From: Melieria omissa
Lineage: Eukaryota > Arthropoda > Insecta > Diptera > Ulidiidae
Assembly (NCBI GenBank): GCA_963971225.1
Contig: OZ020269.1
Coordinates: 109,377,486 to 109,441,485 of the forward strand
DNA: 64,000 nucleotides
Direction of reading: 5' to 3'
Shown here: in pieces, positions 36,290 through 47,700 of the stretch
Layout of the letters: each line of letters opens with the position of its first letter
Numbering within the stretch: position 1 is the first letter of the stretch
Position numbers and translations under genes: made by a program
Notes under the pieces: model-generated
The model's input: the letters and a program-made list of their open reading frames with translations, nothing else
What the model was told of the DNA's origin: nothing
Databases searched by the model: none

Positions 36290-38705
36290 GTTGTACCCAT
36301 GCTTGTACAACTAACCCCAGAAATGCTGAACAGCTACGTAAATTCTATACCCAACAGATGTTAAAGCATTATTACGAATTATACTAACACTAATCACCAA
36401 ATGATGGGCGTGCACCTAAAACCAAAAGTATTTTTTTATACTAATTTTGGGTCGCTGTTATTTCAGTTATGAGCGAATGTCTCGAAGAGGAATCATCCGA
36501 TCAATGTCCCGAAGGTTTCAATTGAAACTTTATCACGTGTGTTATGCATCACAATTATTTTTGTTGAAGAATAGTGCTATGGCACCTCAATGTTACAACG
36601 TGGGTTTGAGTCCCAAATGATCTAATACGAAATATAGAAATTGCTTACCAACTATCCTCTTACCCGACGCTTGCAATGACGCTTACAAATCCATAATGAG
36701 ATACTTTCATACTTAACTTCGACGAAATTGCATACTGATTTTAACGGCATTCAATTTACCTCCATATACCTGCGGGAAGCTAGAACTAGCCCTGCTAAAG
36801 CAAAAATGCATAATCCTCATCGAATTGCACAATGTGCACAAAAACAACGCATGTATGTATACGACATATTTGAGAAGTCATACCTCTGTTGTTAGTACCA
36901 ACTAACACACAAAACCGATTCTCTCTTAGGAAGCTACTACACAGTCTTATTCATATACTTGTAAGTACACAATATGCATGGTGCTGTATACATATTTTTG
37001 TCTTGTTAATAATTTATTGACGGATACAAAACAATCATATGAAGCGCTATTAGACACATTGCTTGTGCTCGTTTATACATAAGTACATACATAAATAAGT
37101 CATATATGCATATTAAGGAGGAATTCTGTATTGTGAGGGTAAAATAAAATTTGGTTTGCAATATACAAAACAGGATGCTTTACAAATTAGAACAAGAAAG
37201 ACTTCGATTAGTAAGTGGCACCAAACTTGTGTCTTTATATACACATAATCGTATATGTAAATCATACAGATGTGTAAATAAAATTAGTTAAAAGACTACA
37301 CACAGTTACTCGATTTTCTTGTATTTTTCCATAATTTCATTTTTGTTACTTGTTATACATTTCGTATGGATCATTAGTAGTTAGTTGGGTTTTAAATGCA
37401 GTTGTTTTGCGCTTAACATAATCCACGCCCTTCTGTCAGCATTATTATCATAAATTTTTATCTTTAGATTTACTCTTATTAGATGCATTAAAACTAGGTT
37501 GTTAGTTAATGTTTTATATTTTGTTAGATTTACATGCGACTACCCAGCTTAGATGTTAAAATTCGTTAAATACTAAACTGTTTTTAAATCGTCATTTATT
37601 TTGCAACGTTTTTTGTTGAAAAATTCGTTTTTCGCTAGCGCGCTTGCTATAATAGCCAACTGGCTAACCAGCGCGTTTCCTTGTATCATATCGGCTTCAA
37701 CTGTAATTGTTCGTCGTGCTCTTTTGTTGTTCGTTCCCTTATATAAAATTAAATAAATACTTTTTGTGTTTGATTTCTAAACTAGTAAAAATGTTCTTCG
37801 GTTTTTCGATTTCATTTTGGTCTCCTACATTTAACATCTGTATGTTTCTAGTACGATCTAGACGTTCTCACATAAAATTTGTTAATTTTCTTATTGTAGT
37901 TATGTTGTGGTATTATTATTACTCGTGGTTTGTATCTGACTGCAATTGCTTGCTTGGCGATAATTCATATGAAAAGAGAGTAGCAAAATTTTGGTCTGTT
38001 GCATATTGATATTTCATTCCATTGAACAACTCAATAGTGTTTCTTCATTATAATTATTTATGGTAGATGCGCAGTAAAAGTATAAGACATTGGCATTTTC
38101 CATCACACGAAAAGGGGTTAGTGCGAAGACAAAAAGTATGTGTGTAGGTAGCAGAAAACAACATCCATTTCGATATCAATATATTAAGTTTTAATATATA
38201 TTGTCGCCTTGTTCATCAACAAAGAACGATGTGGATGCATTTGCATCAATTTCGTCTGGGTAGCTTGCATTAGATACGCTTTCAAAAGATAATACACGTT
38301 TACAAAAGTTTCACTTTAGTACAATACAAGCTTTCATTTTGTATCTTACTACGTAGTAACGTACACGAGAACGTGTATTATTTGCATGTACCGTATAGTT
38401 TTAGTATAGTGTGTATGTGTATGTTTGTAATTTTGTATATGTAGTAGTAATAGTAATAATAGAAATAGTAGTAGTAGTAGTAGTACATACATAGTAGTAG
38501 CAGTAGTGGTATGCAATAAAATTGAGTTATGGTATTCGTATTGATTGTGCCGCACGACGCCCTCAGCGGTGCTTCTACATGTGAAACTGAATGTATACGC
38601 TTCCGATGTGGCGCCAGTGGGTCGTTTGTGCAGATGAGCGGGGTATTCAATTGCGATCGCGGCGTACGGTGGCCCAACAGCGCGCAACCGAATACCCGTA
38701 TTGTA
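36290..38705 (-). other. Gene-free; probable 3' UTR and downstream flank of slit
   Basis: No ORF with recognisable content. The part next to 38705 would be the 3' UTR of the slit transcript, whichever stop codon is used. It contains an (agt)n microsatellite. Confidence 0.45.
38440..38510. repeat. (AGT)n-rich microsatellite
   Basis: Imperfect agt/aat triplets over about 70 bases, in the presumed 3' UTR of slit. Confidence 0.8.
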
Positions 38706-40952
38706 CTACCAGTGCATCAGTCGTATTTGATCAAGAATGCGTTGCTTAAAGAATGTGCCCAACATGCCGAACACCGTGGAGATGGCCGCAATTCCCATCA
38801 TGGCCTGCATGATGCAATGTATGCCCGATAAGTCCTCTTCGCTCGGTTTCTGACGGTGGCGCTGCCGGTGATGACGGCGGCTCTCGTGTTCACGCAACCT
38901 TTGCAGACGCTCCAATTCCTCGTCGAAGTGTGGAATTATAGCCAAATTTACCACTTCTGTCTTGGCGAGTACCTCTTCGTTGGCAATATTATTTGCCTTA
39001 TTCTGCTCGGTCGCATCGTTATAGTTTGGTTTGCTGTTGTAATGGTCTTTAGTAGAAGACTCTGACGACTGCTGATAATGTTGGTTTCTGTGTCTGGTGC
39101 GTTCGTCCAGCATTGTGTTATCCTGACTGAAGTCAAAATCAAGGTTTCGAGTGCGTGCCGAGGTGGGGTACTCCGCCAGATTAACTTTAGTAAGAAAGTG
39201 CAGTGTGGTTGTGTCTGTCACATGATCCACTGACACGCCAGCCAACGAGCGTAGCACTGTTTCAGTGGTAGGCGAATGTGTAGGACTGTCTTTAATACGG
39301 AATTGCTTAAATTGGTTCTTCTTTATACCGAGCACTTCGGACAGCGGTCGATTGATTATGGGCAGCACCGAGTCTGTAGGACGTATTATGAATGAACCGG
39401 TGGTGTCTGCTACACCAACGCCAGCATATTGCACTCCCCCCTCCAACTCGCCCTCGCTCAGTTTTGTGTTAATCTTGTCCCCTCGCACATCTGTCTGTTC
39501 GTCGTCAATATCTGCGGTCCCGTCGTTTTCATCATCGTCATCACCATCCGATTCGTCGGTCGATTCATCGTCGCTGTGAACTGAATGTGGTACATTATCC
39601 TTATTGTTTGTACGTGCAGCACTTGCTTTATTGTCCGTTGCATCGTTTTTGTTGTTGTTGAATTTGTGTGTCAGATTGCGAATTGGCTCATACTTCGAAC
39701 TCTCGGAGTCGCCGCGATAAAGCAGGGCAACCTTGCCATCAGGTGTCAACACAGGCGTTATTTTGGGATGCGAGGACGCCAGACGATGACTGCTCTCAGG
39801 ATCGGGCGATAGCGCGTCAAAGTCAGTGAACGATGTTGTTTTCTTGCTGGCAGTCGTATCCTTTTTTTCGGTCTCCTCTTCCGCGGGTGTCTGCTGGTAC
39901 ACAATACCTACTTTACCTAGTGGAGTCGATATTATTTTTATCGCGTCGTTTGTGTTTTTGCGAAAATATCGACTACTTGACTTTGACCGCTTCGAGTTGA
40001 AGAAGCTGTCACCTTCAGCCTCACCGCCATCGTTGCTATCATCACCGTTGTCGTTATCGCGGTCATCGTCATCATCCTCGTCATCGTTAGCAAAATTGCC
40101 GCTGCCTTCTCGCGAGTCAACTTCGTCTCTACTCGCGCTTTCTGTCAACAATTTCTGTTGCTTTCTATGGTATTTTTCTAGGTAATCTAACCTAAAGTTA
40201 TTATCATTAACATTACTTTTGTACCTACTTAATGCTGCTCTCCCATAGCTGCCACTACCTTCTTCGTTCATGAAGCCTTTGTTGCTGTTCGGGTCGTTGT
40301 AATTGTCGTTGTCATTGTCATTAGAGTTATTATTGTTACGCCTTTCACCACCTTGTTGCCTTGTTGTTGCAATGGCTATACGTTCATCATCCTCATCATA
40401 GCCCATATCTTCCTCCTCTTCAACAATCATTGCATGTTTGCGGTCTTTCTTTCCGTTGATTTTTTCATCGTTGAGCGATTGTACTAATTCCTTTGCTTCT
40501 GGCAAGATTTCGGGTTCCATATCACCATTCTGATAAGCTATTTCTCCATTATCACTCTCATACTCTTCATCTTCGTCATCATCGTCATCATACAAGTCCG
40601 TGCTTGGGTTTAGTTGCATGTGTTCCACCCCTTCTGCATTGTAGTCATCAGTCTCATAAGCGTCGTCAGCCTCTTCAATCACCGCCATTACAATGTCTTC
40701 TTCTCGCTGCACTTCCTTACCAGCTCTATTATCACTTTCAACGGTCCACTCGCCACTACTTGGTTTCTCTCCGGTGGCTCGTTCTTCTCCGGTTTCACTT
40801 ATGTTAGTATATATTATTTTTGTTAAGCTATCACTATTTTCGTAATCATTATTAGCATTGCTGTTGCTACTAATTAAAATACTCATATTTCTAGGTTCAC
40901 TTAAATTTATATCTAAGCTGCTATTCAGCAATTGGGTAGTCGCATCTTTCAG
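38706..40952 (-). CDS. sli: 748-codon in-frame extension after the slit stop codon (candidate readthrough domain)
   Basis: The slit frame ends TGC TAC TGA at 40953. The next codon CTG opens an uninterrupted 748-codon frame in the same phase, in the same exon, ending TAG at 38706. The extension is very acidic and low-complexity: DLYDDDDDEDEEYESDNG near the start, then Asn/Asp runs and Ser/Thr/Lys-rich linkers. A motif occurs twice (STPLGKVGIVY at about 39898-39930 and LTPDGKVALLY at about 39717-39750), and a less biased block reads IINRPLSEVLGIKKNQFK. A hydrophobic helix (CIMQAMMGIAAISTVFGMLG, about 38748-38825) and a 13-residue basic tail close it. No signal peptide is seen. The first ATG in the frame is at 40886. 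It may be a UGA-readthrough part of Slit, or a separately initiated second ORF on the same mRNA. No homology to a named domain is recognised. Confidence 0.7.
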   Translation of the reverse strand: MKDATTQLLNSSLDINLSEPRNMSILISSNSNANNDYENSDSLTKIIYTNISETGEERATGEKPSSGEWTVESDNRAGKEVQREEDIVMAVIEEADDAYETDDYNAEGVEHMQLNPSTDLYDDDDDEDEEYESDNGEIAYQNGDMEPEILPEAKELVQSLNDEKINGKKDRKHAMIVEEEEDMGYDEDDERIAIATTRQQGGERRNNNNSNDNDNDNYNDPNSNKGFMNEEGSGSYGRAALSRYKSNVNDNNFRLDYLEKYHRKQQKLLTESASRDEVDSREGSGNFANDDEDDDDDRDNDNGDDSNDGGEAEGDSFFNSKRSKSSSRYFRKNTNDAIKIISTPLGKVGIVYQQTPAEEETEKKDTTASKKTTSFTDFDALSPDPESSHRLASSHPKITPVLTPDGKVALLYRGDSESSKYEPIRNLTHKFNNNKNDATDNKASAARTNNKDNVPHSVHSDDESTDESDGDDDDENDGTADIDDEQTDVRGDKINTKLSEGELEGGVQYAGVGVADTTGSFIIRPTDSVLPIINRPLSEVLGIKKNQFKQFRIKDSPTHSPTTETVLRSLAGVSVDHVTDTTTLHFLTKVNLAEYPTSARTRNLDFDFSQDNTMLDERTRHRNQHYQQSSESSTKDHYNSKPNYNDATEQNKANNIANEEVLAKTEVVNLAIIPHFDEELERLQRLREHESRRHHRQRHRQKPSEEDLSGIHCIMQAMMGIAAISTVFGMLGTFFKQRILDQIRLMHW

Positions 40953-41747
40953 TCAGTAGCATTTCTTTGTACACCCACATTTACGTACGATATCTAAGTT
41001 CTTGATATACTTTCGATTACTGCTACACACCATGCGGACCTTAAAATATCAATTAAATAAAAAATAAATGAAAAATTAAACAAATTTCAACAATAGTTAA
41101 TGAAGCTAATGATTTGTTACCTTTCGTCTCCTGACAATCTTTGCCGCACAGCATTGATTTCCGCAACCGCCTACGCATTTTGCATATTTCAAAGGCTGTC
41201 GCGATCGGCAATCGTTCTCTGTGTAGTACTCCCTTACTTGTTCTTTACGACAAGTGGACGCAACTGGAATTATAAAACATCAAATTCTGAACAATACTGT
41301 CAATCGGTATATAGCCGTAATCTGTAAATATTAATTTATGACAGTCCATCGCATGACGAATCAACCCGGTTTTCGTTCGATAAAACCAAAAAGCTAAGAA
41401 AGTACGCGGAAGATATAAATTTTGTTTTACCGTCCGTTAAATACAGTCTCTCATTGATTCCATTGGTAAATGTAAAAAATTAACTATTTTCAAAATCTAA
41501 GTCTGTAGGCTTATTCAAATGAGAGAAATTATATGTATGTATTTATGATTGAGTAAATAAAATATGAGTATGAATGAAGAAAATGGTTAATACCAGTTAT
41601 TGCTGGGGGCTCAGTTGTGCCCTCACCTTGATCGCAATAGCGGCCCTTGTAACCCTGTCTACATTTGCACTGATACCCGTCTTTCGAGCTGGGGTTAGGG
41701 AAACACCGACTGCCACGTCGACATTTATTATTCTCGCAAGGGTCCAC
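40953..41747 (-). CDS. sli: slit EGF 7 and C-terminal cystine knot (exons 19-21)
   Basis: Exons 41747-41594 (EGF7, [20 protein letters not shown]), 41263-41121 ([18 protein letters not shown] ... [13 protein letters not shown]) and 41039-40953 ([20 protein letters not shown], then CGCTKKCY and TGA). The cystine-knot (CTCK) cysteine pattern is intact. The stop is TGA followed by C. Confidence 0.95.
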
Positions 41748-44700
41748 CTGTAAATATAATACATGTTCATATCGTCATGTCCACAAGAAAACATCATTTT
41801 ATTTTAACCTCTTTGATATGTGGTGTTTCATCCATAAAATCTTGTTCATCATCTTCGGCATTTTCACCTTCAAGCAGGGCACAACCGGGTGTGATCTTTT
41901 GTTGTCTTGCTGCATTACCGAAGTCAACCAATTTATGATTTATCCACACTTCCTTCATGCATCCCTTGAAGCTAGTTAGGTTTCTAATTTGCCAGTTCTT
42001 GTACGCTTGTTGTCCTGGTTCGGATGGTATACCGCCAAGGAACATTGGCGTTGTTAACTTTAGGTAGTCATTAGAGCCCTCGTTGATAATAGATCGAGCA
42101 AGACCCCGGTCTACGCGTAGGGTAAAGTTCTTCTTAATAGCTAGCAGCTCCACACAATGGTATTTGCTATCGGCTACCATTTCAAAACTATACATTGTGG
42201 AGACCGGGTAGTTACCCACATCATAACTAACACGTATTCGGCCGTTAAACAGTTCCACAGCCAAGTGTGCATCCTGACCATCATACATAAGAATTCCATT
42301 TTGCTCAGAGCTGCTAAATACAATTGTCACATTTGCGTCGGGCTTGGTTCGTAACGGCTCCATCTCGACGAATGAGTTGTTATGTACAAAACTAATGCTG
42401 GTCAAATACTCGCACCATTTGCCCGTGTAACCCGGATGGCATTTACAGAGATAATCTGATCCAGATGGATTGGGCTGGAAGCAAACGCCATGTTTGCACT
42501 CATGATTCTGACAGGGCGATGTTTGCGGATACATCATCGAAACCATGTTGTGACCCTCACAGTATTTGCCGGTGAAATCATCCGGGCACTGACAAACGTA
42601 GTCGTTAATGCCGTCAACGCACGTGCCGCCGTTCTTGCACATATTATTTTGGCAATCATCAATGTTATCACTACAGTTAACACCATGGAAACCAGGCATG
42701 CATTGACATGTGTAATGTGAGAAATGATCGTGACACTTGGCGCCATTGGCACATGGATTGAAATCTTCACCACAGAAATTAATTTTAGTATCACAATACT
42801 CTCCTGCAATGAATGAATGGCAAATTAAAAATTTTTTTTTCGAATAGCTACAGGGTGGGCGGAAAGATTCTACATAAAAAAACACCCTTAAGGATCATTT
42901 GTATTGCTTTTAAAACTTTTTTTATTTAAACAACTAAATCATATCCAAACAAAGTTCAATTGATCATTCATATTTCGCTTTCGAAAACAACACTGACGCT
43001 TCGGCCAATGATATGACATTCCACTCTTGTTTTACTCTCTCAATAATTCGAAGTCTATTGGCAGGTTTTGGACTCAGAAATACTGAATCTTGATCCTGGA
43101 CCAGATATGTTCAATAGGATTAAGATCTGGCGAATTTCCCGGCCAGTCTTCCCATACTAGCTTAAATAGACTTTTAGCAGCACTTATTGACTGTTTCGCC
43201 GTATGACATCGCGCACCGTCCTGCATAAAAATCGCTGTAGATGTACGAGGGAATTGCTTAGGATTTTCAAACCATCACATTATTGGGGATTTCCCCATTT
43301 CGTTTTCAAATAAAACAAGCAATCAGAATTTTAACTATATTACAATTGAAACGATGTATGCAGAAACTTTCCGCCCACCCTGTGTATGATAACTTACCAG
43401 TGAAGCCTGGTTGACAATCGCATGAGTATGACTCCACACCATCAACACAGGTTGCATTGTTTTGGCACTTAACTTCGCCCAGACAATCGTCGATATTTGT
43501 CTCACAGCGAGCACCTGTGTAGCCTGGCGCGCACTGGCAGCTAAAACGACCTTCTTCTAATACAGTACAAGTGGCGTTATTGCGGCATGGATTCCCATAA
43601 CAAGCGTCGATCATGAACTCGCAGTGCTTGCCGTGGTAGCCCGGCTGACAAAGGCACTGATAATCGCGCTGCGGAAGTGGAAGGCACTGGGCCTTGTTTT
43701 GACAGGGATGTGTGTAGCAGGCATCACATTTTGCCAGTATATCGTTGCTTACTTTTCCCTTGCAAACAAAATTATGCGATGGCGTCGACAGAATTAGTTT
43801 CTCCCTCATATGCTCCGGCTCAGCACAGCGTGCAATTCCCGGCTCAACATAGTCCAGTTTAATCCAGTCCGAAAACCATTTCAAGGAGCAATCACAGTAT
43901 AGTGGATTGCTGCCAAGTGCACTGCCGAGTCAAATGAACAATAAAATTTGGGGAAAAAAGAAAGTCAAATTTGCATTCGAGAAAAGTCGAACTACACTCA
44001 CATATGGGTTAAGGATTTCAGGTCATCAAAAGAGCCTTCAGGAAGCATTGAAATACGGTTTCCGTGCAGCGATAGTACACGCAGGTTACGAAGACCAGCC
44101 AAAGCGTAACGTTGCAGGCATTGTAGGTTGTTATAGGATATAATGCTGTGCGGAAGAAAGTTTACAAATTGTATTGCGATGAAAGTAAACAAAATAGTTC
44201 TATAATACTAGCTGCCGCCAAAGGAAAATCTGTTTTCTCAATGTTGGTGTAGCATTACCTACTCTTTATCATAATGAAACTATACTAGTAAACCAGAATA
44301 ACGTTTTTTTTATTATTATGATGAGAAGAGAGAAATTTGAAAAAGTATTTCTGATGTATGTCACAATGCTTAATAAATAACCCTAAAAAACTTTAAAATG
44401 ACAATTTTCTATTGCTCTTTCATTAATTTGTCTTCACTCAAATTATACATCAAGACGCTAAAGTAAAAATAAAAGAAAGCAATTTCCCTATAAAAATTCA
44501 TGAAAATAGCTAAAGTAAAATAGAACACCCCTTAACCCTTTGCAGCACGGTGGGAAGACGTATATCCCACCTAGAATACTACCACTTATCTTGAAAAGTT
44601 TTTAACAGATTGATACAAAAATTGGTGTCCAGGGGTTTTCGGGGTCGCTGATCACGAATTTATTATCAGATTACCAAAATTCAAAATGGCGGATCCAATA

Positions 44701-47700
44701 TGGCGGACCGAATTAGTGAAACTTATTCACATCTGTATGAAAATTGGTATACGGAGGTTTTCGAGGTTGCTGATTACGAATTTGATATCAGATTACCGAA
44801 ATTCAAAATGGCGGATCCAATATGGCGGACCGAATTAGTTACACTTATTCATATCAATATGAAAATTGGTATACGGAGGTTTTCGGTTTTTTCACTAATT
44901 CTGTCGGCCATATTGGATCCGCTATTTTGAATTTCGGTAATCTGAATCAAATTCGTAATCAGCAACCTCGAAAACCTCCGTATACCAATTTTCATACAGA
45001 TGTGAATAAGTTTCACTAATTCGGTCCGCCATATTGGATCCGCCATATTGGATTGCTGAATTTCAAAAATTTGATTACATATTCGTGATCAGCGACCCCG
45101 AAAACCCCCAGGGCGACTATTTTCATTGAAAAAAAGTTATCTGAAAAATGTATGCTTCAAAGGGTTAACGAAAATAATACTCCAGCAAAATTATGCAAAC
45201 CTCTTCCGATGGTTGGGTAGCAGTGCAGTCGTCCAAATAATCGTATCCATATGAACGTTCTGATTCTATATTTTGACAGATGCAGTCGTGTCGCTGCTGT
45301 CGTCTAAGCATATACATACATATGTACATACCTATGTACCAATTTACCTCATTTGCAATTATCGAATCGTTCAAGTGCAACAAAGTGAATCCTTGTGCAT
45401 GAACCGAGCGAGAATAGTGGAAACATTTGAAAGCAAGACATGCATAAGGCACGTCTTATTGTTAGAAAAAAGTCAGTAAATTTTTCTAACTATCAGCAAT
45501 ACTGTGTCAAAAGTACTTAAGCTTTTGGCTACGTCACATCGAAAAAAAGATTCACTACTATTGTGAATTTCTAACGCAGATCTTCATTTCGGCATACTTA
45601 CAGCGTTGAGAGGCTCGACAAATTGGCAAAAGTATAGTTGGAGAGACTCGTGATTTGGTTGTTGCTTAAATCCCTATTCAAAGAGAGATACAATGTAAAG
45701 AAAATTATTACACTTGCACATGCTTAAGTGGATGTTTCAATAAGCCACATTCTCTTCATTGTAAAAATGTTTCAACACTCACAATCTCGTCAACGATTTA
45801 AGATGCCTTATACGATCAATATAGATTACGCTGATCTCGTTCGATTCCAGATACAATTCCGACGTTTCGGTAGGTATGCCGCGCGGTATCTCCTTCAGCT
45901 GATTACGCGAGCAGCGCACCACCGTACCGGTGCATGTACACGACGGCGGGCAATAGCCATCGCCTAAGCAGCCCTCACTGTTATCTGCAGAGCATTTAAA
46001 CTCGTTGTGTGGCAAGTCTTTGATTTGCAAGTCACGTAACTTTGTTGGCATAGCGCAACGTGCAGATCCACCAATAAGTCCCCGCTTACGCAACCAGTCC
46101 GAAAACCAGGCAAGATGACAATTGCAATTAAATGGATTTGAAGCCAAATTTCTGTGGAATAACAAGCAAAACAAGGGAAATAAATATAAAACTGTTTGCA
46201 AATTGAAGGAACTATGAGGGCCCAATCAACAGAAGGATACATTGCTGTAGCGAATGGGATTCTATTATTGCATCCCTATGCACTATGGTTACTGCTGCTA
46301 GTAGTCACCATGGTAAATATGCAACCACGCATTGTTCGCTGGTTAAATAAACGTTCGTTAATGCCGCAGCTGTATTGCAGTACGATTTAAATCTAAAACA
46401 ACTCTTAAATTATTTGCTTTTTGACTAAAAACTCCAATTTCGAAATAAACAATTGGTGAATTTCTCCAACTTTCCATAAATCCTTTTTAAGAATTTTCTT
46501 GAAAGACTTACATATAAGTACATATATATTATCATAGTTTACTGTTTGTTAGTCTGTATGAATCGTTAATTAATTCTAGGCTATATCTTAAATAAAGAAA
46601 TACACATGTCCATATACTTTTCTTGATTGCGTTCTTGAGAGTGTCTTCTTGTGATGTATACTCTATAAGTCTATGTAGCTAGAGTGATGACGGAAACAAT
46701 GTATATAAACAGACTTTGCACAATGCTTAAGCTATTTCTATGTTCAACTAAATTTCAATTAATTAAATCATCGAAGTCAATAAAAAGTACTAGCACGCAC
46801 ATGGTGATTCGTAAATGATGCTCTACGCGACTCATTATTATTATGGGGGCCCAGAGTCGTCTACACAAGTGCTGCTGATGATTACAGTGTCGGCGATGAT
46901 GGCAGCATCAACAACGACGACATAAGGTGCCAGTGCGTGCGTTCTGTTGCTATTATTATTTGTGCAAAGAGCCACACAAAAGTTCCGCTCTTTCGCCCTC
47001 CTCCACGACTTTTTGTCATAAATTGAAGTTCAATTGAATTAAATGCATTTCTCTAGTGTGCGTTTTTCTGATGTTACGAATTTTAAGCAAACAGCGCTCA
47101 GTGATTCTCTAGCATACGAGTGTACTGCCAGACACCGCGAAGTTCACCCTCGCAATCATACCCATTAACCCCATTTCATAAAAAAAACTGTGCTGTGCGC
47201 AATCTACTCAATTTATACAATACAGCAGCAATTAATTACTTCCAATGAGCAGCAGTACCACTCCACTCTGTGCTGTTAGATATACGGACCGCAGCTATGT
47301 TGCCGACCTCTTCAACAATAGCTACCACAAGCAGACAACAAGCACTATGGCATGAGCCCAACTACACAGCAGACAACACAAGTGGAAAGCGCTTGAGATG
47401 CGTATGCATACTTACAGCGAGGTGAGCGACGATAGGAACTCAAAAGACCCAGGCATGACGCAGGAGATTTGGTTGTCGTACAGATTTCTAAAAGTAAATT
47501 AAACATTTAATGATTTTATAATCCCTACTTCAAAATCATAAATTGTTTGTTAGAATTTCTCAATCTTGAAAAGTGAAACAGAATAATAACAATACATTAC
47601 ATATTTTGTAAAAATTAATTGACCATAAATTTCGACAAAAAAGTATGTTATAATATTTCCCCGATCAAGTTACTATAAAATTTGAGAAAGTCAACTTTAA

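Noticed and set aside
39265..40826. Plus-strand frames rich in Ser and His opposite the slit extension
   Set aside because: Complementary shadows of the Asp/Asn/Glu-rich minus-strand ORF.
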